DNA from: Epilithonimonas vandammei
GTDB taxonomy: Bacteria; Bacteroidota; Bacteroidia; Flavobacteriales; Weeksellaceae
Assembly (NCBI RefSeq): GCF_003860525.1
Contig: NZ_CP034161.1
Coordinates: 1,550,001 to 1,614,000 of the forward strand
DNA length: 64,000 bases
Direction of reading: 5' to 3'
Of this stretch, positions 1 to 7,543 are shown one piece after another; within the stretch, counting starts at the first letter, position 1, and the number at the start of each line of letters is the position of its first letter. The notes beneath the pieces were generated by a model. The model was not told where the DNA came from, did no database searches, and was given only the letters and a program-made list of their open reading frames with translations. A program made the translations under genes and the position numbers.

Positions 1-730
1 AGGCGTGGGCGTTGAGCAAATCGAAGAAGAAACGCAAAAGATTTTTTCAGATGCTGAGGTTGACAGAATGGATGTGGATGCGATGCGAAAGAAATTTGCA
101 TACGAAAAACTTTACGAAAAGTTGGAAAACGGAGAAACCGACATTTTGGTTGGAACACAGATGATTTCCAAAGGTTTAGACTTTGATAATATAGAATTGG
201 TTGCGATTCCGAAAGCTGATTCTATGATTCACGTTCAGGATTTTCGTGCAGAGGAGAGAGCTTATCAATTGATAACACAAGTTGCAGGAAGAGCAGGAAG
301 AGTTTCTGGAAATGGAAAAATTTTGATTCAAACTTATAATCCATCACATTCGGTTTTTGAATTAATTAAGAATCAGAATGTTAAAGAGATTTATAATTAC
401 TTCCTTGATGAAAGAAAAAAGTTTCTTTATCCACCGTTTGTGAAATTAATAATGATTGAACTAAAACATAGGAAAGAAGACAAAATCAATAGAGCTTCTC
501 AATTTCTCGGTTCAATTCTTCGAAAGTATATTCCTGAAGAATGTATTCTTGGTCCGGAGAAATCACCTATTGCTAGGCTAAACAATCTTTATCAATATCA
601 GATTCTTCTCAAATTTCCAAAAAATAAAAACTACAAAATCTACAAAGAATTACTTTTTAAATCTTTGGATGAGTTTGATGAAATCACGGCTTATAAATCT
701 ATTAGAAAAGACATTTTTGTCGATTTTTAA
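1..730 (+). CDS. priA: Primosomal protein N' (PriA), C-terminal part, cut by window start
   Basis: This is the last 240 or so residues of PriA, the superfamily 2 helicase that restarts stalled replication forks. Codons are open to the left edge, so the start lies outside the window. Helicase motif V reads LVGTQMISKGLDF (about residues 48-60 of the visible part) and motif VI reads QVAGRAGR (92-99), both characteristic of PriA. The remainder matches the PriA C-terminal domain in length. The zinc-binding cysteines, Walker A and DEAH box are outside the window. No terminator-like hairpin is obvious after the stop; dacB follows about 150 bp later on the same strand. Confidence 0.93.
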   Translation, partial: GVGVEQIEEETQKIFSDAEVDRMDVDAMRKKFAYEKLYEKLENGETDILVGTQMISKGLDFDNIELVAIPKADSMIHVQDFRAEERAYQLITQVAGRAGRVSGNGKILIQTYNPSHSVFELIKNQNVKEIYNYFLDERKKFLYPPFVKLIMIELKHRKEDKINRASQFLGSILRKYIPEECILGPEKSPIARLNNLYQYQILLKFPKNKNYKIYKELLFKSLDEFDEITAYKSIRKDIFVDF

Positions 731-880
731 CTGTTTTTAACAAAAATTCTAGTTTTTTATTAGAGTTTGACACAGATTTCACGGCAATATTCTCTAACTT
801 TACTTAGTTATGATAATAAGATTAGACAATCTTAAACCTTAATTAAAAAAAATTCAATAAAAATTGTAATTGTTTTGAGA

Positions 881-2338
881 ATGAATAAAATCAGAAATTA
901 CGTTTCAATTTTCGCTATTGGTTTTTCCTCATTTGTTTTTTCGCAAGGGAGCGTCGCAGTTTCTACCTATCCACAAGTTGCTGATCAGCAGAATCTTGTA
1001 AAGGATATCACGGCAGAAAAGGCGCTGTTGTCTCCGAAAGAGCAGATTGAGTTTAACATCAATAAGATGTTTACAGACCCTGTTCTAAGGAATGCCAATT
1101 GGGGATTTGTGGTTTATGACCCAAAAACGGAGAAAATTGTAACAGCTTACAATGAAACAGCTCCGCTGATCCCAGCTTCTACAACCAAATTATTAACGAC
1201 CGAAACAGCCTTTGCTTTATTAGGACCGCAGTACAGATGGAACACACAATTAGAATATTCTGGAAGTATTGATGTTGAGGGGGTTTTGACAGGAAATCTT
1301 TATATAGTAGGAAGTGGCGACCCTTCACTAGGTGGAAATAGAGGTGGAGCAGCGAGTTATACGCAGATTGTTAATCAATATCTTGATGCTATAAGAGAAA
1401 AAGGAATTAGAAAAATTACAGGAGATATTATCATCCAAACTGCGATTTTTAAAGAGAATAAAAAGCAAGAGCTTCCTAAAAATATAGTATGGCTGGAACA
1501 GAAAAATTATTTTCTACCGGTAGGAACTACTAAAGATATTGACCCGAGAAACGAAAAGCTGATTATCAATCAGTCTAATAATCCTTTTAATCAGCAAAAG
1601 AAATTTTTTTATATTTCTCCCTATGCTGACAAACTGGTGTACGCAGATAAGTTTGAGGGAAACGGAATGACAACAAAAGTAGCTGAACCTCCTGCTTTTT
1701 TGGCTAATAAATTGAGAGAAAGTTTGGTTAAAAATAAAATCACTGTTTCTGGAAAAGTAACTCCTAAAATTGTCGATAGAGAGCCAGAGCCAAGAGAAAT
1801 TTTAACGACTTACAAATCCCCGACTTTAGCAGAAATCGTCAATTATACCAACCAAAGAAGTGATAACGGGTATGCAGAAGCATTATTGAAATCTAACGGT
1901 TTCCAAAGCTTAGGCGACCAAACTACAGAATCCGGGCGGCAAGTTGTAACAGATCATCTAAAATCCATAAACTTTGATATGAATGGTCTAAATTATATGG
2001 ATGGAAGCGGGCTTTCTAAATCGCATACCGTTACGCCACTCTCTCAAGTTAAGTTCTTAGCAAAAATGATGAAATCGCCTTATTATAAAGAATATTTCGA
2101 GTCATTGCCAATTGCAGGACAGTCGGGAACACTGAAGCATATGTTTATGCTGAATTCCAACGGACAGATTTTTGCAAAAACCGGAACTTTGAATGGTGTG
2201 AAATGTCTGGCAGGTTACATCAAAACAAGAAATAACAAAACCCTAGCTTTTTCTTTATTGATTAATAAATTCTCGGGTTCTGTTGCACAAGTGAAAGACA
2301 GAATGGAACAGTTGCTGGATCCAACTTTAGATTTGTAA
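881..2338 (+). CDS. dacB: D-alanyl-D-alanine carboxypeptidase/endopeptidase, PBP4 type (peptidase S13)
   Basis: Periplasmic low-molecular-mass penicillin-binding protein that trims or cleaves peptidoglycan cross-links. A signal peptide (hydrophobic to about residue 20, then FSQG) precedes the three S13 motifs: SxxK as S-T-T-K near residue 100, SxN as SDN near residue 330, and KTG in FAKTGTLNG near residue 437. I chose the ATG at 881 over an in-frame TTG two codons earlier because it directly precedes the signal peptide. The length of 485 residues is normal for the family. A strong intrinsic terminator follows at 2361-2390, so it is the end of its transcript. Confidence 0.92.
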   Translation: MNKIRNYVSIFAIGFSSFVFSQGSVAVSTYPQVADQQNLVKDITAEKALLSPKEQIEFNINKMFTDPVLRNANWGFVVYDPKTEKIVTAYNETAPLIPASTTKLLTTETAFALLGPQYRWNTQLEYSGSIDVEGVLTGNLYIVGSGDPSLGGNRGGAASYTQIVNQYLDAIREKGIRKITGDIIIQTAIFKENKKQELPKNIVWLEQKNYFLPVGTTKDIDPRNEKLIINQSNNPFNQQKKFFYISPYADKLVYADKFEGNGMTTKVAEPPAFLANKLRESLVKNKITVSGKVTPKIVDREPEPREILTTYKSPTLAEIVNYTNQRSDNGYAEALLKSNGFQSLGDQTTESGRQVVTDHLKSINFDMNGLNYMDGSGLSKSHTVTPLSQVKFLAKMMKSPYYKEYFESLPIAGQSGTLKHMFMLNSNGQIFAKTGTLNGVKCLAGYIKTRNNKTLAFSLLINKFSGSVAQVKDRMEQLLDPTLDL

Positions 2339-2360
2339 TAATCAATGTTTTATAAATTAA

Positions 2361-2390
2361 AAACTCATCTCGCTGGGATGAGTTTTTTTT
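2361..2390 (+). terminator. Intrinsic terminator after dacB
   Basis: Perfect 9-bp stem AAACTCATC/GATGAGTTT with a 7-nt loop and a run of eight T. It lies inside the longest open frame of the next gene, which is one reason to start that gene at 2420. Confidence 0.85.
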
Positions 2391-2419
2391 GTAGCTTTGA
2401 TTTGAAAATCATCAATCCT

Positions 2420-4351
2420 ATGAAAAAGTTTTACTCGTTATTTATCGTTTTATTTTCGGTTAATATCATTTTTGGTCAGTTATTTAATATTGATAGAAAA
2501 GGGATTATAGAATCTGAGAAAAATAAAAACCTAAAATCTATTTTGGATGTCAATGTCAATCCAAATACTTTGAATTATGATTTGCAATACGTCAGATTAG
2601 AATTAGATTTAGATCCAACACAACAATACATTTCTGGAATTGTCACATCACATTTCAAAATGCTGCAGAATTCTCCCGATATTTACTTTGATTTGAAGAA
2701 TAATTTAACGGTTTCCAATGTAAAATACCATGGTCAGGATTTGACTTTTCAGCAATTGAGTTCTGATGAAATTAGAATTTATTTTCCTTCAACATTATCT
2801 GCCCGGACAACGGATTCTTTATCTATCAATTACAGCGGAATTCCATCAACTGTTGAACAAGCTTTTGTTGCTACAACTACACCCGCGGGAGATCCAATTT
2901 TAGCTACTTTATCAGAGCCATTTGGGGCAAAACAATGGTGGCCTACAAAACAAAGTATGAATGATAAAATTGAAAAATTAGACATCAAAATTTTAACTCC
3001 TGCTCAGTACACAGTTGGTTCCAATGGAAAACTGATGTCAGAAACAATTTTAGGAAATGGCAAAAAATTAACTTACTGGCAAACCAATTATCCAATACCG
3101 GCTTATCTTTTCGCATTAGGAATTTCCAATTATACTAAGTTAAATTCTACAATTACAACAACCAATAGCTCATTTCCTTTCCTTAACTACGTTTACCCGT
3201 CTTGGGCAACTGCGGATACTCAGTCCAATTTGGATTGGACTGCAATCAGTATGCAGATCTTCGAAGATCATTTCGGGTTATATCCTTATAGAAATGAGAA
3301 ATATGGACATATGCAGTTCAATTGGGGTGGCGGAATGGAACACGCAACAATGACTTCTATGGGTTATTATGGATTGGATTTGATTGCGCACGAATTGGCT
3401 CATCAATGGTTTGGAGACAAGCTGACCTGTGGCGCATGGAATGATATCTGGCTCAATGAAGGTTTTGCTACAATGGGCGAATATGTGGTTTACGAAAAAT
3501 TGTTGATGTCACCAGCACAGTTTCAGACTTATCTGCAAAGCGAGATGGATAATATTACGAGTTTTGCCGGAGGGAGCGTTTATGTTCCTGACAATCAATT
3601 GACGTCAAATCGGATTTTTGATGGCAGACTCACTTATACCAAGGGAGGTTATGTTTTGAGAATGATCAAATGGATTTTGGGAGACGAGCAGTTCTATGCA
3701 ATGCTGAAAGCTTACCAGAATAATGCCGCCTTTGCTTATAATTACGTCAAAACAAATGATTTCAGGGATTTTTTATCATCTTACACAGGTCGAAACTTTA
3801 CAGAATTTTTTAATGATTGGATTTATGGGGAGGGATATCCAATATATCAGATAAAATGGACACAGGATCCAACATCCAAAAAACTGACTTTCCGAGTTGG
3901 GCAGACCAGAAGCTCATCTTCAGTTAGCTTCTTCGAATTGCCTTTACCAATCAAAGTTTCAGGATCTGAAGGTCAAACCGCCTATTTTGTTTTGGATCAT
4001 ACTTCCAACAACCAATATTTCACGCAAGATGTCGCTTTTGATGTTACAAGTGTAACCTTTAATTATGAAAAACAAATCATTACAAAAGGTTCTACTGTGA
4101 CGAAAGATAATAATCTGGCTGTTAATAATATTAATCAAAAAAATATAATTGTCTATCCTAATCCAGCTAAATCTTTCATCAAAATTTCTGGTTTGCAAAA
4201 ATCAACAGATTATGAAATTTTCTCAATTGATGGAAAACTAATTAAAAACGGAATTGCGAATCCGGATTCAGAGATCAATATTTCGGCTTTTGTTAAAGGA
4301 ACCTATATTTTGAAATTCAATAATCAATCGGTTAAGCTTATGAAAGATTAG
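2420..4351 (+). CDS. Secreted M1-family metallopeptidase with type IX secretion sorting domain
   Basis: Zinc aminopeptidase-like exoenzyme of about 643 residues. A signal peptide (MKKFYSLFIVLFSVNIIFGQ) starts at 2420; a longer open frame from 2345 runs through the dacB terminator and is not used. The M1 N-terminal beta domain is followed by the exopeptidase motif GGGMEH and the zinc site HELAHQW near residue 324 with the distal glutamate in NEGFA. The last 75 residues (IIVYPNPAKSFIKISG through a GTYILKF-type strand) are a type A T9SS C-terminal sorting domain, so the protein is probably exported and cleaved at the surface. It may be a housekeeping M1 peptidase used for nutrient peptides; the substrate is not known. 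Confidence 0.9.
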   Translation: MKKFYSLFIVLFSVNIIFGQLFNIDRKGIIESEKNKNLKSILDVNVNPNTLNYDLQYVRLELDLDPTQQYISGIVTSHFKMLQNSPDIYFDLKNNLTVSNVKYHGQDLTFQQLSSDEIRIYFPSTLSARTTDSLSINYSGIPSTVEQAFVATTTPAGDPILATLSEPFGAKQWWPTKQSMNDKIEKLDIKILTPAQYTVGSNGKLMSETILGNGKKLTYWQTNYPIPAYLFALGISNYTKLNSTITTTNSSFPFLNYVYPSWATADTQSNLDWTAISMQIFEDHFGLYPYRNEKYGHMQFNWGGGMEHATMTSMGYYGLDLIAHELAHQWFGDKLTCGAWNDIWLNEGFATMGEYVVYEKLLMSPAQFQTYLQSEMDNITSFAGGSVYVPDNQLTSNRIFDGRLTYTKGGYVLRMIKWILGDEQFYAMLKAYQNNAAFAYNYVKTNDFRDFLSSYTGRNFTEFFNDWIYGEGYPIYQIKWTQDPTSKKLTFRVGQTRSSSSVSFFELPLPIKVSGSEGQTAYFVLDHTSNNQYFTQDVAFDVTSVTFNYEKQIITKGSTVTKDNNLAVNNINQKNIIVYPNPAKSFIKISGLQKSTDYEIFSIDGKLIKNGIANPDSEINISAFVKGTYILKFNNQSVKLMKD

Positions 4352-4360
4352 AAATAATTC

Positions 4361-4450
4361 AAATCTTTGTTGAGTTTTACGTCTTGGCGTACTTTAAAAA
4401 TGTTTTCAATAATTTAAAAAAAAACTTTGCGGACTTTGCGTTTAAAATTA
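4361..4450. repeat. Intergenic repeat family B, copy 1
   Basis: About 90 bp of the pattern GTTTTACGnCTT..GCGnACTT-TAAAAATGTTTTCAAT-AATTT-CTTTGCGGACTTTGCG. The same arrangement recurs at 7211-7303, 41041-41130 and 45744-45840, always between genes. It contains no plausible coding sequence. Confidence 0.75.
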
Positions 4451-4476
4451 TTTTCTTCCAAACGTTAAATCATCAC

Positions 4477-4507
4477 AAAAAAGCACTTTATTACGGTGCT
4501 TTTTTTA
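4477..4507 (+). terminator. Intrinsic terminator after the M1 peptidase gene
   Basis: Stem AAAAAAGCAC/GTGCTTTTTT with a 9-nt loop and T tail. The tail merges with a TATTTTTG box (4506-4513) that resembles the Flavobacteriia -7 element and may serve kbl. Confidence 0.8.
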
Positions 4508-4535
4508 TTTTTGTTAAAATCGAAATTCAATAAAA

Positions 4536-5732
4536 ATGATATCACAAAAATTCCTTGAAAACATCACAAATGAATTAACAAACATAGAAAACGACGGACT
4601 TTTCAAGAAAGAAAGAATCATCACATCGCAACAAAGTGCGGAGATAGAAGTGGCTGGGAAAAAACTGTTGAACTTTTGTGCCAACAACTATTTGGGATTA
4701 TCCAACAATCCGCAAGTGATGAAAGCTTCGCAAGATGCTATCGAATCTCACGGTTATGGGATGTCCTCTGTTCGTTTCATTTGTGGAACTCAGGATATTC
4801 ATAAAGATTTGGAAGCTAAGATTTCTAATTTCTTAGGAATGGAAGATACAATCCTTTATGCTGCTTGTTTTGATGCGAATGGCGGTGTTTTCGAACCATT
4901 ATTCTCAGAAGAAGATGCTATCATTTCAGATGAACTGAATCACGCTTCTATTATTGATGGCGTAAGATTGTGTAAATCTGCAAGATACCGCTATAAAAAC
5001 AATAATATGGAAGATTTGGAAGCTCAATTGATTGCGGCTTCTGAAAAAAATCATAGATTTAAAATCATTGTAACTGACGGTGTTTTCTCAATGGACGGAA
5101 TTGTTGCTGACCTAAAAGGTGTTTGTGATTTAGCAGATAAATATGATGCTTTGGTAATGGTAGATGATTCTCATGCAACCGGATTTATCGGTAAAACTGG
5201 TCGTGGAACGCACGAAGCGAATGACGTTATCGGAAGAGTCGATATCATTACTTCTACTTTAGGAAAAGCTTTGGGCGGTGCTTTAGGCGGATTTACCTCA
5301 GGAAAAAAAGAAATCATCGATATGTTGAGACAGCGTTCTCGTCCTTATTTATTTTCCAATTCATTAGCTCCGGGAATTGTGGGCGCGGCTTCCAAAGTTT
5401 TGGATATGATTTCTGATGACACTTCTTTGAGAGATAAAGTAATGGAAAATGCAGAATATTTCCGAAAAGAAATGAAAGCTAAAGGTTTTGATATTCCAAA
5501 TGGCGACGCGGCGATTGTTCCGGTAATGCTTTACGATGCAAAACTAGCGCAGGAAATGGCGGAAAAACTGTTAGCTGAAGATATTTATGTGATTGGATTC
5601 TTCTATCCGGTTGTCCCAAAAGGCAAAGCGAGAATCAGAGTTCAGCTCTCTGCGGCGCATACAAGAGACCATTTGGACAAAGCTATTGCAGGCTTTGAAA
5701 AAGTAGGGAAGGAGTTAGGAATTATTTCATAA
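4536..5732 (+). CDS. kbl: Glycine C-acetyltransferase (2-amino-3-ketobutyrate CoA ligase)
   Basis: PLP enzyme of the alpha-oxoamine synthase family that cleaves 2-amino-3-oxobutyrate with CoA to glycine and acetyl-CoA in threonine catabolism. The 398-residue length is exact for Kbl. Visible family signatures include [10 protein letters not shown] near residue 50, the PLP ring-stacking segment [18 protein letters not shown] and the Schiff-base lysine in [12 protein letters not shown] near residue 244. Serine palmitoyltransferase is a related alternative, but the N-terminus and the [17 protein letters not shown] segment are Kbl-like. No threonine dehydrogenase gene is adjacent. Confidence 0.93.
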   Translation: MISQKFLENITNELTNIENDGLFKKERIITSQQSAEIEVAGKKLLNFCANNYLGLSNNPQVMKASQDAIESHGYGMSSVRFICGTQDIHKDLEAKISNFLGMEDTILYAACFDANGGVFEPLFSEEDAIISDELNHASIIDGVRLCKSARYRYKNNNMEDLEAQLIAASEKNHRFKIIVTDGVFSMDGIVADLKGVCDLADKYDALVMVDDSHATGFIGKTGRGTHEANDVIGRVDIITSTLGKALGGALGGFTSGKKEIIDMLRQRSRPYLFSNSLAPGIVGAASKVLDMISDDTSLRDKVMENAEYFRKEMKAKGFDIPNGDAAIVPVMLYDAKLAQEMAEKLLAEDIYVIGFFYPVVPKGKARIRVQLSAAHTRDHLDKAIAGFEKVGKELGIIS

Positions 5733-5748
5733 ATTCAAAAACAAAACT

Positions 5749-5850
5749 AAAATTCATCAAAATTATTTCCCCAACCCTAAAGGGAGTAATTTTGATGAAT
5801 TTTAAAGAAATTCTTTTCCCTTTAGGGCTGGGGTAACAGAATTTATTTAA
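5749..5850. repeat. Palindromic repeat family A, copy 1 (two CCCTAAAGGG cores with complementary arms)
   Basis: Core CCCCAACCCTAAAGGGAG (5769-5786) lies between arms AATTCATCAAAATTA and TAATTTTGATGAATT, which are perfect inverted complements. A second, inverted core (CCCTTTAGGGCTGGGG) follows and is itself enclosed by near-complementary arms (TTAAAGAAATTCT / AGAATTTATTTAA). Related copies lie at 18533-18615 and 39757-39871. Confidence 0.8.
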
Positions 5851-5862
5851 AATATAACAAAC

Positions 5863-5894
5863 AAAAAAACCAGCAAATAATTTTGCTGGTTTTA
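5863..5894 (-). terminator. Terminator after rplS, probably bidirectional
   Basis: 10-bp stem AACCAGCAAA/TTTGCTGGTT with a 4-nt loop. The T run on the minus strand fits the end of rplS, and the plus strand also has a short T tail that could serve kbl. Confidence 0.8.
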
Positions 5895-5917
5895 TATTTT
5901 TTGAGAAAGTCTCAAGA

Positions 5918-6277
5918 TTATTTCTTACCTCCGTAAGCTTTATCTTTGATTCTAGCTTTCTTACCTCTAAGGTCTCTGAAGTAGTAGATTCTAGCTCTTC
6001 TAACTTTACCTTGTCTGTTAACTTCAATTTTCTGAAGTGCAGGCATGTTGATAGGGAAAACTCTTTCTACACCTACATCACCAGACATTTTTCTGATAGT
6101 AAATGTTTTTGTAAGTCCAGTTCCTCTCAATTGGATAACAGTACCTTTGAAGAACTGAGTTCTAGTTTTGTTACCTTCTTTAATTTCTGTGTACACAGTG
6201 ATGGTGTCACCGGCTTTGAATTCTGGGAATTCTTTTTTCGTAATGTACTTGTCTTGTACGTACTTTAATAAATCCAT
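5918..6277 (-). CDS. rplS: 50S ribosomal protein L19
   Basis: The 119-residue protein aligns over its whole length with L19, which sits at the subunit interface of the ribosome. Recognisable segments are PEFKAGDTITVYTEIKEGNKTR, the RGTGLTKTFTIRKMS block and the C-terminal basic VRRARIYYFRDLRGKKARI block. It is transcribed alone, with its own promoter (6353-6382) and terminator (5863-5894), and not together with trmD or rpsP as in many other bacteria. The leader of about 70 nt may be regulatory. Confidence 0.97.
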   Translation of the reverse strand: MDLLKYVQDKYITKKEFPEFKAGDTITVYTEIKEGNKTRTQFFKGTVIQLRGTGLTKTFTIRKMSGDVGVERVFPINMPALQKIEVNRQGKVRRARIYYFRDLRGKKARIKDKAYGGKK

Positions 6278-6346
6278 TTTTTATAATAAAAAATTTGTTT
6301 TGTCAAGCTAAGCAACATTCACGTCCTTCGTCAGAGGTTGATTAAC
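6278..6346 (-). promoter_or_regulatory. Candidate structured leader of rplS (possible Flavobacteriia L19 leader)
   Basis: The roughly 70 nt between the rplS promoter and start codon are less AT-rich than neighbouring gaps. They contain nested pairing potential: CAAC with GTTG enclosing ACG(AAGG)ACGT on the minus strand. Ribosomal-protein leaders have been proposed for L19 in Flavobacteria, but I recall that from memory and cannot test the covariance model, so this is a candidate only. Confidence 0.4.
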
Positions 6347-6352
6347 AGGTTG

Positions 6353-6382
6353 CAAAAATATAAATAATTTTTATAACTGCAA
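6353..6382 (-). promoter_or_regulatory. Promoter of rplS (TTG-N19-TATTTTTG)
   Basis: On the minus strand TTG is followed by 19 nt and then TATTTTTG, a full match to the Bacteroidota primary sigma consensus (TTG about -33, TAnnTTTG about -7). It lies about 75 bp before the rplS start. Confidence 0.75.
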
Positions 6383-6406
6383 TATAATCTGAGAATTAAA
6401 TTTCAC

Positions 6407-6841
6407 TTATTTAATCTCCAGCAGCTCCACATCAAAAACCAAAGTACTGTTGGGACCAATTTCTTTGCTCACTTGCTGCTGACCATAAGCCAAATGTGGC
6501 GGAATCGTAAACCTGAATTTACTTCCTACAGACATCAACTGCAAACCTTCTGTCCAACCTTTTATAACTCTATTAAGAGGGAAAGAAGCTGGTTTTCCGC
6601 GTTTTACCGAGCTGTCAAAAACTTTACTCGTAATGGTTGTTCCGTGATAATGGCATTTTACAGTACTTTTCGCTGTCGGTTTTGGACCTTCAGTTTCCAC
6701 AAGGATTTCGTATTGCAAACCACTTGGCAAAGTTGTTACGCTTTCTCTTTTTCCGTTTTCAACCAAATAATCCTGACCACTTATCAAGTTTTTTTCAGCC
6801 AGTTCCTTTTTTCTTTTCAATAATAAATCCGCTACACCCAT
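6407..6841 (-). CDS. FKBP-type peptidyl-prolyl cis-trans isomerase
   Basis: 144-residue cytoplasmic FKBP. A short charged N-terminal segment (residues 1-40) precedes the FKBP domain, which shows YEILVETEGPKPTAKSTV, VKCHYHG, FDSS, the FPLNRVIKGWTEGLQLM core and IPPHLAYGQ. Aromatic and hydrophobic pocket residues of FKBPs are retained (FDSS, VIKGW, AYG). There is no signal peptide, which separates it from secreted FkpA-like paralogues. A TACCTTTG box at 6856-6863 on the minus strand is the likely -7 element, giving a very short leader. It is likely a general folding helper; the client is unknown. Confidence 0.9.
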   Translation of the reverse strand: MGVADLLLKRKKELAEKNLISGQDYLVENGKRESVTTLPSGLQYEILVETEGPKPTAKSTVKCHYHGTTITSKVFDSSVKRGKPASFPLNRVIKGWTEGLQLMSVGSKFRFTIPPHLAYGQQQVSKEIGPNSTLVFDVELLEIK

Positions 6842-6944
6842 TTCTAAATTTTTTTCAAAGGTATTAATTATAAGTAAGATTAGACATTATCAAATTTATT
6901 TGGAGCTTATTGACTTCATCGAACATTTTGTATTAATTTTTTTT

Positions 6945-7059
6945 TGGAGCTGTTTCCCGCTGTCCACTATATCTTTTTTGGCATTGCGAACAAAATGAAG
7001 TCATCTTTACAACATTTCCCCGCAATGCCAAAAAAGGATGCCGTTCCCATCGGGGCTAG
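6945..7059. repeat. Palindromic repeat family C/E, copy C1
   Basis: Begins CCGCTGTCCACTATATC and ends GATGCCGTTCCCATCGGGGCTA, with an inner inverted repeat TTTTTTGGCATTGCG/CGCAATGCCAAAAAA. A shorter relative is at 40832-40893, and the E-type copies at 49354, 55489 and 60484 have the same general layout. Confidence 0.7.
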
Positions 7060-7112
7060 GGCATTTGTCATAAATTTGCATTTTGTCATCAGAATAAGAT
7101 TAACATATATTT

Positions 7113-7140
7113 TGTCATTCCGTAGGAATCTCAACTATAG
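7113..7140. repeat. Palindromic repeat family D, partial copy
   Basis: GTCATTCCGTAGGAATCTCAA is one arm of the GTCATTCCGnnG...CnnGGAATGAC family seen complete at 21481-21554, 42310-42370 and 49479-49524. The second arm is missing here. Confidence 0.6.
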
Positions 7141-7210
7141 TTGATAAATACATTTAAAATATTGCATTTAAAATCTGCAAAATCCGCATAATCAGCGAGA
7201 AAAAAATAAC

Positions 7211-7303
7211 TCATTATCTCTTAGCTGAGCAAAGCGCCTTTGCGAACCTTAAAATATTTTCAATAAAGAACAAAAATCTTTGCGCACTTTGCGTTCAAAA
7301 AAA
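7211..7303. repeat. Intergenic repeat family B, copy 2
   Basis: Contains CTTTGCGAACCTTAAAATATTTTCAAT and CTTTGCGCACTTTGCG, aligned with the copies at 4361, 41041 and 45744. Confidence 0.72.
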
Positions 7304-7317
7304 CTAATAGCCATTTA

Positions 7318-7487
7318 GAGCCTGTTTAAAAATAATTAAAACCACATAGTCACATAGAAAAACTCAAGATTAATTGCAAAAAAGAAAAAATAGAAGTACA
7401 ATATTTACTATTTTTTCTCTTATTTTTCCAAAAACTATGTGTCTATGTGGTTATAAAATTATTTCTGATACAAATTTAAACAGGCTC
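7318..7487. mobile_element. MITE, copy 1 (170 bp, identical to 47674-47843)
   Basis: Non-coding element beginning GAGCCTGTTTAAA and ending TTTAAACAGGCTC, flanked on both sides by TTA, which looks like a 3-bp target duplication. The interior is a long imperfect palindrome containing CCACATAGTCACATAG and CTATGTGTCTATGTGG. The second copy, 40 kb away, is identical base for base. There is no transposase gene, so it would need one in trans. The short terminal repeats and TTA duplication suggest the IS5 superfamily, which is inference. Confidence 0.8.
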
Positions 7488-7516
7488 TTAATAACAAGAA
7501 ATATAACTATTTCCCT

Positions 7517-7524
7517 TAACTTTG
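7517..7524 (+). promoter_or_regulatory. -7 box of the metal ATPase gene
   Basis: TAACTTTG matches TAnnTTTG and lies 19 bp before the ATG at 7544. No TTG is found at the usual -33 distance, which falls within about 10 bp of the MITE end, so the insertion may have replaced the upstream half of the promoter. Confidence 0.5.
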
Positions 7525-7543
7525 TTTAGAAACATTACAAATT

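Larger units (their letters stand above)
6842..7543. other. 700-bp gene-free region packed with repeats
   Basis: No credible coding sequence is present. In order it holds a family C/E palindromic repeat (6945-7059), a partial family D repeat (7113-7140), a family B repeat (7211-7303) and a complete MITE (7318-7487), followed by the promoter of the metal ATPase gene. Four different mobile-like elements side by side suggest a tolerated insertion site between two transcription units. Confidence 0.8.

Noticed and set aside
5722-6027. A 101-residue minus-strand frame overlapping rplS
   Set aside because: It is the wrong frame of rplS plus repeat A and the terminator; L19 is unambiguous.
6944-7144. 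A 66-residue open frame in the repeat-rich gap
   Set aside because: It lies wholly within palindromic repeats C1 and D and has no coding character.
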